35,912 bases of DNA from Candidatus Gastranaerophilales bacterium (GCA_944326125.1 CALVCR010000119.1:1-35912), one strand, 5' to 3'; positions 7,308-16,013 are shown, counted from the stretch's first letter. The notes: generated by a model not told the origin, from the sequence alone. Program-made: numbers and translations.

Positions 7308-8345
7308 TTACCCCTCCTTGGCGCGCGAAAAGACTTCGGTATCAATATTATCAAAACTCTTATCAAAGAAAAATGCACAGCTTGCCACCATTGAAGCATT
7401 ATCAGTACAGTATTTCATCTGAGGAGCGTAAACATCGTAGCCTAACTCTTTAAGGCTGAAAACTTTTCTTCTGATTTCAGAGTTTGCGGCGACACCGCCT
7501 GCGAGGACAACCTGTTTATACCCTCTTTCTTCTGCAGCTTTTTTAACTTTTTTATACAAAGTTTCCGAAACACATTCCTGAAAACTTGCGCAAATGTCTT
7601 TAACAGGAAGCTCCTGTCCGTCAAAACTTTTAACAAGCCTTAAAACGGCCGTCTTAAGCCCTGAAAAGCTGAAATCATAACCGCCGACATTTGCTTCCGG
7701 AAGTTTAAAAGCGTGAGAATTTCCTTCCTGAGCCATTTTATCGAGTTTCGGACCACCCGGATATGGAAGCCCAATTAGGCGTGCTACCTTATCATAGGCT
7801 TCACCAACCGCATCATCGATAGTTTCACCAATTATTTCAAGTTCAGAATATGATTTAACATCAATAATTTGAGTATGTCCACCGCTTACAAGAAGTGCAA
7901 TGAACGGCGGCTCGAGAGCCGTATCTATAAAATTAGCGCATATATGTGCGTTCAAGTGGTTTATTCCGATAAACGGCTTGTCATAAGCTAAAGCAAGAGC
8001 TTTTGTAGCATTTAACCCGACAAGAAGGCACCCTACTAATCCCGGGCCTACAGTTCCTGCAAAAGCCGTAATATCTTGAGGTCTTACACCTGCCTGCTTA
8101 AAAGTTTCATCTACAACAACATTAACCGCTTCAAGGTGTTCGCGAGCAGCAATTTCAGGTATTACACCGCCGTATTTTTCGTGGGTTTTAATCTGAGAAG
8201 CCACAACATTAGCAAGAACCTCTCTTCCGCCTTTTACTATAGCACAAGCTGTCTCATCGCAGCTGGATTCCAGCGCCATTATTAAAGAATTTTCATCAAT
8301 TGTAACGGGTTTGTTACTGAATAATGTATTTTTTACCTTTTTCAT
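7308..8345 (-). CDS. tsaD: tRNA N6-threonylcarbamoyladenosine (t6A) transferase TsaD
   Basis: 345 aa from the ATG at 8345; usual length is about 340. TsaD, with TsaB/C/E, installs t6A37 on ANN-decoding tRNAs. Visible motifs: MALESSCDETACAIV (ASKHA phosphate-1), the HLEAV and HLNAH metal-binding histidines, and SGGHTQI, GGPKLDKMA and AGGVAANSEIR. The frame stays open for 157 further codons upstream, but that stretch is antisense to obgE and unlike any TsaD. The start has no Shine-Dalgarno and a TATAAT box ends 6 nt before it, so the mRNA may be leaderless. It diverges from obgE. Confidence 0.95.
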   Translation of the reverse strand: MKKVKNTLFSNKPVTIDENSLIMALESSCDETACAIVKGGREVLANVVASQIKTHEKYGGVIPEIAAREHLEAVNVVVDETFKQAGVRPQDITAFAGTVGPGLVGCLLVGLNATKALALAYDKPFIGINHLNAHICANFIDTALEPPFIALLVSGGHTQIIDVKSYSELEIIGETIDDAVGEAYDKVARLIGLPYPGGPKLDKMAQEGNSHAFKLPEANVGGYDFSFSGLKTAVLRLVKSFDGQELPVKDICASFQECVSETLYKKVKKAAEERGYKQVVLAGGVAANSEIRRKVFSLKELGYDVYAPQMKYCTDNASMVASCAFFFDKSFDNIDTEVFSRAKEG

Positions 8346-8351
8346 AGTAGC

Positions 8352-8359
8352 ATTATAAT
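8352..8359. promoter_or_regulatory. Shared divergent -10 between tsaD and obgE
   Basis: The octamer ATTATAAT reads TATAAT on both strands (minus 8357-8352, plus 8354-8359). On the minus strand it ends 6 nt before the tsaD ATG. On the plus strand it lies about 62 nt before the obgE ATG. Neither direction has a strong -35. Confidence 0.45.
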
Positions 8360-8421
8360 ACAAGGTGGAAATATTTAAAAGCATAAACCCACCCCTGATA
8401 AGAGGTAAATCACAAAGCAAT

Positions 8422-9720
8422 ATGAAATTTTTAGATAAAGCAAAAATTAGAGTAGTATCAGGCAATGGCGGTAACGGAATGGTTGCCTGGAGGCGCGAAA
8501 AATATGTAGACAAAGGCGGGCCTGCCGGCGGTGACGGCGGAAGAGGCGGAGACATATATTTTATTGGTGATGAAAATATGTCAACACTTCTGGACTTTAA
8601 AATCAAATCCGTATACAAAGCCCAATCCGGCGAAAACGGCGGCATAAAAGGAATGCACGGAGCCTGTGCAAAAGACTTATTTATAAGAGTTCCTCTCGGA
8701 ACAATGGTTCGCGATACAAAAACAGGTAAAATTATAGCCGATATAACAGATCCTGAGCAAAAAGTTTTAATTGCAAAAGGCGGAAGAGGCGGAAGAGGCA
8801 ATGCCCGTTTTGCCACCGCACAAAAACGAGCACCTCAATTTTGCGAGCCGGGAGAACCCGGAATCGAAAGAACCCTTGAGCTTGAACTTAAACTTATAGC
8901 TGATGTCGGGCTGCTCGGTATGCCAAATGCAGGAAAATCAACTTTTATAAGCGCGGTCAGCTCTGCACGCCCTAAAATTGCGGATTACCCGTTTACAACT
9001 CTTGTTCCGCACCTCGGAGTAGTTAAAAAAGCCGATGAAGGCTCTTATGTTATAGCGGATATTCCGGGTCTTATTGAAGGAGCATCTGAAGGTGTCGGGC
9101 TGGGGCACGAGTTTCTGCGCCACGTTGAAAGATGCCGTTTCCTTGTTCATATTGTGGATTTAACCTCGCAAGATCCTGTTAATAACTATAAAATTATTAA
9201 TAATGAGTTAAAAAAACACTCGGAAAAATTAGCTAATCTTTATCAGGTTCTTGTATTAAACAAAATTGATGCGATTTCTGAAGAGGATAAAGAAAAATAT
9301 ATAAAAGAGTTTCAGCAATATTCGGACAATGTTTTTGCAATCTCTGCCGTTACAAGAGAAAATCTTGAACCTCTATTATATTTCTTATCAGATAAAGTCG
9401 ATGAAATTCCGAAACCTGAAACAGAGATTGAAATAGAAGAAGATTTAGATGCCTATGATAACGACGATAGCGCGTTTGAAGTAACAAAGCTTGATAAAAA
9501 TACCTACCTGATTTCAGGCGGAAAAATTAACCGCCTTGCAAAGGTTACGGATGCAAGAAATACAGAGCAGGTTATAAGACTTCAAAACATAATGAAAAGT
9601 ATGGGAGTTTTTGAAGTTCTGCATGATTACGGACTGAAAAACGGCGACACTGTAATATTAGGGCATCTGGAACTCGGATATTATGACGATGAAATCTGGG
9701 GAGAAGGAAGCAAGGTCTAA
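8422..9720 (+). CDS. obgE: Ribosome-assembly GTPase ObgE
   Basis: 432 aa. Start chosen at 8422 (MKFLDKAKIRVVSGNGGNG), where the conserved Obg fold begins; 19 upstream in-frame codons lack similarity. Obg binds the 50S precursor and ppGpp. N-terminal glycine-rich Obg domain ~1-157 (repeated GG motifs), then the GTPase domain: G1 GMPNAGKST, G2 PFTTL, G3 DIPGLIEGA, G4 NKID, G5 SAV. The C-terminal ~100 residues match the OCT domain found in many Obg proteins. The ribosome-binding site is weak (AGAGG, 16 nt away). It heads a plus-strand run with tadA and a DUF2400 gene. Confidence 0.95.
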   Translation: MKFLDKAKIRVVSGNGGNGMVAWRREKYVDKGGPAGGDGGRGGDIYFIGDENMSTLLDFKIKSVYKAQSGENGGIKGMHGACAKDLFIRVPLGTMVRDTKTGKIIADITDPEQKVLIAKGGRGGRGNARFATAQKRAPQFCEPGEPGIERTLELELKLIADVGLLGMPNAGKSTFISAVSSARPKIADYPFTTLVPHLGVVKKADEGSYVIADIPGLIEGASEGVGLGHEFLRHVERCRFLVHIVDLTSQDPVNNYKIINNELKKHSEKLANLYQVLVLNKIDAISEEDKEKYIKEFQQYSDNVFAISAVTRENLEPLLYFLSDKVDEIPKPETEIEIEEDLDAYDNDDSAFEVTKLDKNTYLISGGKINRLAKVTDARNTEQVIRLQNIMKSMGVFEVLHDYGLKNGDTVILGHLELGYYDDEIWGEGSKV

Positions 9721-9724
9721 TAGA

Positions 9725-10141
9725 GTGAATTCTGCAATTGAAGAAGCTAAAAAGTGTGAAAAAGATGTGCCGATTGGCTGTGTGATAAAAAAAGACGGGA
9801 AAATTATTGCTTCCGCTCACAACAGACGGGAAATCGACAATGATATAACCGCACACGCAGAAATTCTTGCAATAAAAGAGGCTCAGAAGGTTTTAAACAC
9901 ATCGCGTTTAAATGATTGCGAAATGTTTGTTACACTTGAGCCATGTCCTATGTGCGCCTGGGCAATCATCCAGAGCGGAATAAAAACTCTTTATTTCGGC
10001 TCATATAATCCCCAGTACGGAGCAATGGAGTCAGTACTTAATTTACCCCTGCTTGCAAAATCCAAAATAAAAGTGTATGGTGGTATAGAAGAAGATACTT
10101 GTAATAAAATTCTGAAAGATTTTTTTAAGAAAATACGATGA
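9725..10141 (+). CDS. tadA: tRNA-specific adenosine deaminase (TadA-type)
   Basis: 138 aa from the GTG at 9725. This deaminase makes inosine at the wobble position of tRNA-Arg(ACG). Zinc-binding motifs of the cytidine-deaminase fold: H44-A-E46 with the proton-shuttling Glu, and P73-C-P-M-C77. The GTG lies 5 nt after the obgE stop with AAGG 9 nt upstream. An in-frame ATG at 9683 or 9689 would overlap obgE by up to 38 bp and add 12-14 residues; both starts are plausible, and the longer form is nearer the usual length. The stop overlaps the next gene's ATG (ATGA). A nucleoside or guanine deaminase is the main alternative. Confidence 0.85.
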   Translation: MNSAIEEAKKCEKDVPIGCVIKKDGKIIASAHNRREIDNDITAHAEILAIKEAQKVLNTSRLNDCEMFVTLEPCPMCAWAIIQSGIKTLYFGSYNPQYGAMESVLNLPLLAKSKIKVYGGIEEDTCNKILKDFFKKIR

Positions 10142-10884
10142 TTACAAAAACTGAGCTTGATAAACTTGTAGAAAAATACGAAACACCGGAGTTCATAAAA
10201 GACGACCCGATACAATTTATTCACAGGGGAAACTGTAAAGAAGAGAGTGAACTTTACGGTTTCATAGCATCGCTTTTTGCCTACGGTAACAGAAAAATGT
10301 TTATTAAGAAACTGGAAGATATTTTTAAAAGAACTGATAACGATATTGTTAACTACATTAAAAACGGAGATTTCTCCAATCTTAGAGGGGTTGAATACAG
10401 ATTTTCAAAAGAAAACGATATTATTCCGATTTTTGAGATTCTTAATAAACTTTATACAGAATCCAAAGGGCTGGAAGAATTATTCAGCTACGGATTTTCT
10501 TCTGATAATTTTCTTCAAACTGTAGTTGACTATTTTTACTCAAGAGCCCCTAAAACTGTTGGTCAGGGATTTTATCATATGATACCAAACCCTGCTAACG
10601 GCGGAGCTATGAAGAGAATGAATATGTTTTTACGCTGGATGGTTAGAAAACCTCCGGTTGATTTGGGAATCTGGACTTTTATAAAGCCTAAAGATTTATT
10701 AATACCTCTTGATGTCCATGTTGCACGGGTATCAAGAAATATGGGATTATTAAAGCGTAAAAGTAACGATTTTAAAGCTGTTTTAGAACTTACGGAAAAA
10801 TTAAGAGAATTTTGTCCGGAAGATCCTGTAAAATATGATTTTGCTATGTTTGCTTTTGGTGTAGAATTAAAGAATAAAAACTAG
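10138..10884 (+). CDS. DUF2400 / TIGR02757 family protein
   Basis: 248 aa, the usual size for this uncharacterised family. Family hallmarks: an early 'YGFIASLFAYGNRKMFIKKLEDI', then 'RMNMFLRWMVRKP', 'DLGIWTFIKPKDLLIPLDVHVARVSR' and a final 'DPVKYDFAMFAFGVE'. The C-terminal part resembles a helix-hairpin-helix DNA-glycosylase-like fold, so a nucleic-acid-related role is possible, but the function is not established. Translationally coupled to tadA by an ATGA overlap, and followed 11 bp later by the TPR gene. Confidence 0.85.
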   Translation: MITKTELDKLVEKYETPEFIKDDPIQFIHRGNCKEESELYGFIASLFAYGNRKMFIKKLEDIFKRTDNDIVNYIKNGDFSNLRGVEYRFSKENDIIPIFEILNKLYTESKGLEELFSYGFSSDNFLQTVVDYFYSRAPKTVGQGFYHMIPNPANGGAMKRMNMFLRWMVRKPPVDLGIWTFIKPKDLLIPLDVHVARVSRNMGLLKRKSNDFKAVLELTEKLREFCPEDPVKYDFAMFAFGVELKNKN

Positions 10885-10895
10885 GAGATTGAGTT

Positions 10896-11600
10896 ATGTT
10901 TGAAAATATTGATGAAAAAACCGTTAAGTTTGCTCTGTTAATTTTAGTAATAGTGATAATTTTTTCTATACCTTTTGCAGTTATTTCAAGCAAAACGCCT
11001 TCTTCAAACATGGTTAACACCAGAGCCGTAAACTCCGAAAAATTAAACAATGATACTGTTATTGAAGAAGAAAATAATATACAAGACGAAGAAATGACTT
11101 CTGAAGAAGATTTTTCAGAATCAGAAGAAACAGCTGATACACAAAGCGAAGAAGAGAGTGCCCAAAATACAACAGAAACTCCGGAAGAACATGCTATTGA
11201 GCCGCTCGAACCGTTAGAAAATCTTCCTGAAGACGCTGCTGAAGCAAACGGAGCTGCTACAAATGCTACACAAGAAACTGCAGAAGATTTAATAATAAAA
11301 GCAGATAAATACAGAGCGGACAAAGATTACGTAAAAGCAATTGAAACTTACAAAACAGCTGCTGAGCGTACAGATGATGTAACAATAAAAGCTCAATGCT
11401 ACGAAAATACTGCAACAGTTTACGCTATTGTTAAACGTTACGGTTCTGCAATGTCATATGCACAACAAGCTTATAATATGGCTCCATCTACAAGCAGAGA
11501 ACTTTTACTTGCAAGACTTTATTATAAAACCGGTGAAGTTGATAAAGCTACAAGAAGAGTAAATAACATTTTACAGAGAGATTTTTCAATTGATAAATAA
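10896..11600 (+). CDS. Membrane-anchored TPR protein with acidic linker
   Basis: 234 aa. A single transmembrane helix at ~10-32 (FALLILVIVIIFSIPFAVI) is followed by a Glu/Ser/Thr-rich acidic linker (~50-125). About three tetratricopeptide repeats follow at ~128-232 (ADKYRADKDYVKAIETYKTA, CYENTATVYAIVKRYGSAMSYAQ, LLLARLYYKTGEVDKATRRV). This topology suggests a scaffold presented at the membrane; its partners are unknown. Ribosome-binding site TAGGAG. Its last codons overlap the TTG start proposed for pheA. Confidence 0.85.
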   Translation: MFENIDEKTVKFALLILVIVIIFSIPFAVISSKTPSSNMVNTRAVNSEKLNNDTVIEEENNIQDEEMTSEEDFSESEETADTQSEEESAQNTTETPEEHAIEPLEPLENLPEDAAEANGAATNATQETAEDLIIKADKYRADKDYVKAIETYKTAAERTDDVTIKAQCYENTATVYAIVKRYGSAMSYAQQAYNMAPSTSRELLLARLYYKTGEVDKATRRVNNILQRDFSIDK

Positions 11601-12480
11601 CAGTTTTTGCACGGATTTAAAACAACTTATCTATCTTGGTCCGGAAGGCTCATACTCTAATGCTGCAGCAAATATGTTTTCAGAGCTATACGGTTTAAAA
11701 CCGGAATTTTTACCTTGTTCTTCAATTTCGGAAGTAATAAGAACTCTACAGAGGGCAAACAATGACAAACTGGCAGCAGTAATTCCCATAGAAAATTCCG
11801 TGGAAGGCGTTGTAAGAGAATCAATTGATAATCTCTCAGCTCTTGCTGCATTAGGAATACAAATACTTTCAGAACTAAGATTACCGGTAGAACATGCCTT
11901 AATTGGGTTTGCAAAAGACAAAACCGAAATCAAAACTATTTCTTCCCACCCGCAGGCATTAGCCCAATGCCGAAACTATATTTACAATACCTGGGAAGGA
12001 GAAATTGAAGAAAACCCGGTATTATCAACCTCTTTGGCTGTCAGAGCTCTTTCTCCGGACAAACCCGAATCTGCTGCCATCGGAAGCGAATACTGTGCAA
12101 ATATTTATAAAATACCTGTAATAGACAGATTTATTAATGACGAAAAAAACAATACAACACGATTTATACTTTTAGGCAAAGCCTCCACTGCAAAGGGGAC
12201 TTCTTCCAGAACAAGCATAACTTTTTCGACCGAAAATAAACCCGGAGCCTTGAACAAAGTTTTGGAAGTTCTGGAAAGATTCTCGCTCAATATGTCTTAT
12301 ATAGATTCACGACCTTCCAGAAAACAGCTTGGCGAGTATATTTTTTATATTGATTTTGAAGGTCATATTACTGACGAAAATGTAAATTCCGCCCTGCAAG
12401 AAATAAAAGAATCTACAAACATGTTCACGGTTTTGGGTTCATATGATGTGAGCAAAATGGGGGTAAAAACTAAGCAATAA
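11590..12480 (+). CDS. pheA: Prephenate dehydratase with ACT domain
   Basis: 296 aa monofunctional enzyme converting prephenate to phenylpyruvate in phenylalanine synthesis. Catalytic domain from YLGPEGSYSNAA to the conserved TRF motif (NNTTRFILLGK). Regulatory ACT domain from ~210 (NKPGALNKVLEVL), with YIDSRPSRKQ in place of the usual ESRP motif. That motif binds phenylalanine, so feedback inhibition is likely. No ATG is available before the conserved core. The start is taken as TTG at 11590, preceded by GAGAG and overlapping the TPR gene's stop by 11 bp. Confidence 0.92.
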   Translation: MINNSFCTDLKQLIYLGPEGSYSNAAANMFSELYGLKPEFLPCSSISEVIRTLQRANNDKLAAVIPIENSVEGVVRESIDNLSALAALGIQILSELRLPVEHALIGFAKDKTEIKTISSHPQALAQCRNYIYNTWEGEIEENPVLSTSLAVRALSPDKPESAAIGSEYCANIYKIPVIDRFINDEKNNTTRFILLGKASTAKGTSSRTSITFSTENKPGALNKVLEVLERFSLNMSYIDSRPSRKQLGEYIFYIDFEGHITDENVNSALQEIKESTNMFTVLGSYDVSKMGVKTKQ

Positions 12481-12502
12481 CTCCGGAACGTTAGCTTTGA
12501 TT

Positions 12503-12802
12503 CAGACCTAGATTTTTTTACTTATTTGGGGAAGAAACTTTTGTCTACCGACTTATTTTCTTTTTGGTTACTTTTTCTTTTCAGTTTTTCGCCTCACTTT
12601 TTAAATTTTCTTGAAGCTCTAAACTGAAATATTTACCCCAAAAGTAACTGCCGATGGGGAGACTTCTTGCTCATGAGATAGCTAAACAATCTGCTTGGAT
12701 GGCCAACTTTGAGGCAGACCTGGAATTTTTACTTATTTGGGAAAAGAAACTTTTGTCTGCCGACTTATCTTCTTTTCTTTTTGGTTACTTTTTCTTTTCA
12801 GT
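12503..12802. repeat. Imperfect direct repeat pair with inverted repeats beside tRNA-Thr
   Basis: Copies at 12503-12585 and 12715-12802 share CAGACC, a TTACTTATTTGG block, AAACTTTTGTCT, CCGACTTAT and a GGTTACTTTTTCTTTTCAGT end. In copy 2 that end forms a perfect 14-bp hairpin with AAAGAAAAAGTAAC (12784-12816). In copy 1 a matching TTTCAGTTT / AAACTGAAA inverted repeat brackets about 35 bp of extra sequence. Confidence 0.75.
12640..12664. repeat. Second copy of the tRNA-Thr 3' end (attachment-site-like)
   Basis: These 25 bp are identical to 12808-12832, which comprises the last 16 nt of tRNA-Thr plus 9 nt beyond it. The two copies are direct repeats 168 bp apart. No integrase gene lies between them or in the window. 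Confidence 0.7.
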
Positions 12803-12816
12803 AAAGAAAAAGTAAC

Positions 12817-12889
<73 letters not shown>

Positions 12890-12902
12890 AATTTATTCAT
12901 AT

Positions 12903-13907
12903 TTATATTATACAACGTAATCTTTTAATAATCTCATCTGCAAACCCGCTGCAAGAAGATTCTCCTCCAAGATCCGCAGTTTTAATTCCAGCCCTGAGTG
13001 TTTCAAACAAGGCCGTTTTAATTTTAAAAGCTGCCTCGTTTGCACCTATATAATTCAGCATCTCTATTGCAGACATAAGCATGGCCGTAGGATTAGCTTT
13101 ATTCTGCCCCGCTATATCAGGAGCAGAACCATGTACAGGTTCAAATACCGCACAATCTTCGCCTATATTTGCTCCCTGAGCAATTCCCAGTCCGCCGATT
13201 AAGCCGGCACATAAATCAGAAACGATATCTCCGTACAAATTAGGAAGTAACAAAACATCAAACTGATTCGGATTTTGAACAAGCTGCATACAGCAGTTAT
13301 CAACAAGAATTTCCCTAAATCTTATTTGCGGAAACCTCTCCGCAGTCTCTCTTGCACAATTTAAAAACAACCCGTCAGAAAGCTTGCATATATTAGCTTT
13401 CGTAACAACACAAACCTCTTTGCGGTTATTCTTCAACGCATAGTTGAATGCAAACTCCGCAATCCTTGTTGATGCAGCTCTCGTAATCCTTTTTATACTT
13501 TCCGCCGTATCATCATCTATTTGCCGTTCAATTCCGGCATACAAATCTTCCGTATTCTCTCTTACAACAACAATATCAACATTATCATAACGGGTTTTTA
13601 TCCCCGGAAGATTATAGCACGGTCTCAAGTTAGCATATAGATCAAGTTCTTTTCTTAACTGTACATTAACTGACCTAAAACCTTTCCCAATCGGAGTTGT
13701 TACAGGAGACTTTAAAGCGACACCGTTCTCCATAACAGATTTTATAACCCTGTCTGGAAGCGGGGTCTGTTCTTCAGCTATAACATCAGCCCCTGCAGTT
13801 TGTACATCCCAGTCAATAGAAACCCCTGATGAGTCAATAATTTTTAAGACAGCCTCAGATATTTCAGGACCGATTCCGTCACCTTTTATTAAAGTAATTC
13901 TCTTCAT
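12903..13907 (-). CDS. icd: NAD-dependent isocitrate dehydrogenase
   Basis: 334 aa, the short form of the isocitrate/isopropylmalate dehydrogenase family. It oxidatively decarboxylates isocitrate to 2-oxoglutarate. Motifs: GDGIGPEI, substrate-binding SVNVQLRKELDLYANLRP (the Ser and Asn of isocitrate dehydrogenases), VVRENTEDLYAGIE, LLPNLYGDIVSDL and EPVHGSAPDIAGQNKANP. The Asp-Ile after GSAP is the pattern of NAD-specific enzymes; NADP enzymes have Lys-Tyr there. A homoisocitrate or isopropylmalate role is less likely given the Ser/Asn pair. It lies 15 bp downstream of the TSCPD gene on the same strand. Confidence 0.88.
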   Translation of the reverse strand: MKRITLIKGDGIGPEISEAVLKIIDSSGVSIDWDVQTAGADVIAEEQTPLPDRVIKSVMENGVALKSPVTTPIGKGFRSVNVQLRKELDLYANLRPCYNLPGIKTRYDNVDIVVVRENTEDLYAGIERQIDDDTAESIKRITRAASTRIAEFAFNYALKNNRKEVCVVTKANICKLSDGLFLNCARETAERFPQIRFREILVDNCCMQLVQNPNQFDVLLLPNLYGDIVSDLCAGLIGGLGIAQGANIGEDCAVFEPVHGSAPDIAGQNKANPTAMLMSAIEMLNYIGANEAAFKIKTALFETLRAGIKTADLGGESSCSGFADEIIKRLRCII

Positions 13908-13922
13908 ACAGCCTTCTTATAA

Positions 13923-14225
13923 CTATGCTTTTACAGCCTGTTTTGCTTCTATATACGCAGCCAGAGCCTTGGTAAGCTGATCAGGGCAGCTTGTCGGACG
14001 GCTTCCGCATGGCAGTCCCTGAAGCCTTGATATAACTTCCTCAATATTCATGCCCCTTACTAACATACCGATTCCGGCAAGGTTTCCATTGCAACCGCCT
14101 ACAAATTCAAAATCTTCAATAATATTATCTTTTATACGTATCTGCATCATTTTGCTGCAAACACCTTTCGGCTGGTATTGAACAATATCAACGCCGTTAA
14201 CTTCTTTTATATTAACCTCGCTCAT
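13923..14225 (-). CDS. TSCPD domain protein (TIGR03905 family)
   Basis: 100 aa. It carries the namesake TSCPD at ~80-84 and conserved cysteines: VCSKMMQIRI, GGCNGNLAGIGMLVRGM and GLPCGSRPTSCPDQL. Such domains occur alone or at the end of class II ribonucleotide reductases and may bind metal; the free-standing protein has no settled function. Ribosome-binding site GAGGAGTAAG. Upstream of icd, probably co-transcribed. Confidence 0.88.
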   Translation of the reverse strand: MSEVNIKEVNGVDIVQYQPKGVCSKMMQIRIKDNIIEDFEFVGGCNGNLAGIGMLVRGMNIEEVISRLQGLPCGSRPTSCPDQLTKALAAYIEAKQAVKA

Positions 14226-14300
14226 AATACTTACTCCTCATATAATATCTTTAAAATAATTATATCATAGTGAGGAAATATATTTCAAATTTACTGCAGA

Positions 14301-14966
14301 CTATTTAACCGTATTATTCTTATCTGCTTTAAAAGAATCATAAGCGGATGCCAGATCATAGGTTTTATAGAGTTCCCCGTATAATTTAGCAGCTTCTGCA
14401 GATCTTGCTTTCTTAGAATATTCTATTACAGCATTAAAACCTTTAGAGTTAATAGTTCCGTCTACTTTTGCAATATCCGGAGACGGTTTACTCATCATAT
14501 CGGCAGCAAGGATGTTTGTGCCATATTCCGAAATATCAATTTTACCGTCTTTATTTATATCAAGAGGTTCTGCCGTAAAAGTATCATTAATCAAAAATTT
14601 ATCTTCAAAATCTTTGATCGGATATTCAAGAGCGCCCATTTCTTCATAAGCAGCGCCTAACAGAGCTTTCTTATCAACTTTACCGACCCCAGGCATATAC
14701 CTGTATTCAAACTCAAGAGGCGGAAGCGAATTTAAATAAACATCATTCTTGTATGAAAAATCATCCAGCTTATCAATATTTCTTTGCTGTGCAGCAGGAT
14801 CTTGAGAAAATTCCAAAATCGGAGCAGGGTTATAAATATCGTTAACAATCGGTTTTTCAAGATTGCTGATATAATTTTCTACAGCATTTCTTCCGTATTT
14901 TACAGAAGGATCTGTAACTTTGTTATCATATTTACCGTTATTTCCGTTGATGTTTGATACCGACAT
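14301..14966 (-). CDS. EF-hand-containing hypothetical protein, 221 aa
   Basis: Begins MSVSNINGNNGKYDNKV, with an Asn/Ser-rich N-terminus and no signal peptide. A canonical EF-hand loop is present at ~142-153 (DINKDGKIDISE), with acidic or polar residues at positions 1, 3, 5, 9 and 12. One loop of this kind can bind calcium. The rest is helical and unrecognised. Ribosome-binding site GGAGG. Its upstream region carries a 22-bp block nearly identical to one in front of the 639-aa gene. Confidence 0.8.
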   Translation of the reverse strand: MSVSNINGNNGKYDNKVTDPSVKYGRNAVENYISNLEKPIVNDIYNPAPILEFSQDPAAQQRNIDKLDDFSYKNDVYLNSLPPLEFEYRYMPGVGKVDKKALLGAAYEEMGALEYPIKDFEDKFLINDTFTAEPLDINKDGKIDISEYGTNILAADMMSKPSPDIAKVDGTINSKGFNAVIEYSKKARSAEAAKLYGELYKTYDLASAYDSFKADKNNTVK

Positions 14967-15027
14967 ATCCAGACCTCCACACTATATATATTAAAACCTT
15001 AAATTAAAAATTATTGCTTTTTACGAA

Positions 15028-15049
15028 GGCAAAGCTTTACAAAAATTAA
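15028..15049 (-). promoter_or_regulatory. Conserved upstream block of the EF-hand gene
   Basis: On the minus strand this block starts TTAATTTTTGTAAA and ends TTTGCC, matching 4103-4082 at 19 of 22 positions. It ends 61 nt before the ATG; the other copy ends 53 nt before its ATG. The order and orientation are the same. Confidence 0.45.
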
Positions 15050-15052
15050 TGG

Positions 15053-15080
15053 TTGGAATCAGGCTGAATTATATTATAAT
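15053..15080 (+). promoter_or_regulatory. Promoter of ilvE
   Basis: TTGGAA (15053-15058), a 16-nt spacer and TATAAT (15075-15080). The expected leader is about 12 nt and includes the AAGGAGAG ribosome-binding site. Confidence 0.6.
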
Positions 15081-15098
15081 AGACTAAGGAGAGATATT

Positions 15099-16013
15099 AT
15101 GTCAGAATATATTTTTTTAGACGGCGAATATGTTAAAGCTTCAGAGGCCGTAATTCCGGTAAGGACACATGGTTTTTTATACGGAACTTCTGTTTTTGAG
15201 GGTATAAGAGCTTATTATAATAAAAATGATTCACAATTATATATTTTCAGACCAAAAGAGCATTATGAAAGGCTTCTTGCCAGTGCAAAAGTTATGTGGA
15301 TGAAGAGCAAATATTCTATAGAAGAATATATTCAGATAACAAAAGAACTCCTAAAAAAATGCGAATATAAAACTGACGTCTATATCAGACCAACTCTCTA
15401 TAATTCTTCAGCAAACATAAGCCCTACTTTATGCGATGTTAAAGAATCTTTTTTAATTTTCACAACCCCGTTTGGAGATTATTATGAACCGCAAAGGGGA
15501 TTAAGGCTATGCGTTTCCTCTTGGAGAAGAACCTCTGACAATGCAATCCCGCCGAGAGCAAAAATTGGCGGAGCTTATGCTAACGCATCTTTAATTAATA
15601 CAGATGCTCACCATGCCGGATTTGACGATGCTGTTGTTCTTTCTGAGTCAGGGCAGGTTACTGAAGGCTCTGCTATGAATATTTTTCTGGTTACAAACGG
15701 AAAACTCGTTACTACAAATACAACAGACGATATTCTTGTTGGTGTAACGAGAAATACGGTAATTGAACTGGCTAAGGAGCTTAATATTCCGGTCGAAGAA
15801 AGAGCCGTCGACAGAACAGAACTTTATACAGCGGACGAAGTTTTCTGCTGCGGAACAGGTGCTCAAATAGCGCATGTTGAGAGTATAGATCACCGAGTAG
15901 TCGGAGACGGGAACAAGGGTGAAATTACAAATAAAATCCAAACCCTTTATTTTGATGTAGTAAAAGGAAATATTCCTAAATATAAAGATTGGTGTGTTAC
16001 TGTATATGATTAA
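15099..16013 (+). CDS. ilvE: Branched-chain amino acid aminotransferase
   Basis: 304 aa fold-type IV PLP enzyme exchanging amino groups between valine/leucine/isoleucine and 2-oxoglutarate. Motifs: RTHGFLYGTSVFEGIRAY at the N-terminus, the PLP-lysine region RAKIGGAYANASL, and ESGQVTEGSAMNIFLV with the PLP-phosphate region. Full length. Strong AAGGAGAG ribosome-binding site and a clear promoter. It overlaps mlaE by 8 bp. A D-amino-acid aminotransferase is a distant alternative. Confidence 0.93.
   Translation: MSEYIFLDGEYVKASEAVIPVRTHGFLYGTSVFEGIRAYYNKNDSQLYIFRPKEHYERLLASAKVMWMKSKYSIEEYIQITKELLKKCEYKTDVYIRPTLYNSSANISPTLCDVKESFLIFTTPFGDYYEPQRGLRLCVSSWRRTSDNAIPPRAKIGGAYANASLINTDAHHAGFDDAVVLSESGQVTEGSAMNIFLVTNGKLVTTNTTDDILVGVTRNTVIELAKELNIPVEERAVDRTELYTADEVFCCGTGAQIAHVESIDHRVVGDGNKGEITNKIQTLYFDVVKGNIPKYKDWCVTVYD

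Larger units (their letters stand above)
12481..12816. other. Intergenic region, no protein gene
   Basis: This 336-bp gap between pheA and the tRNA holds only the direct repeats, palindromes and tRNA-end duplicate listed separately. I see no plausible protein gene and no clear T-tailed terminator for pheA. Confidence 0.6.

Noticed and set aside
8346-8816. 157-codon N-terminal extension of tsaD
   Set aside because: Antisense to the glycine-rich part of obgE, proline-rich and unlike any TsaD; it crosses the promoter region.
10844-11323. Ser-rich minus-strand ORF of 159 codons
   Set aside because: Shadow of the acidic linker of the TPR protein, where Glu codons read as Ser in antisense.
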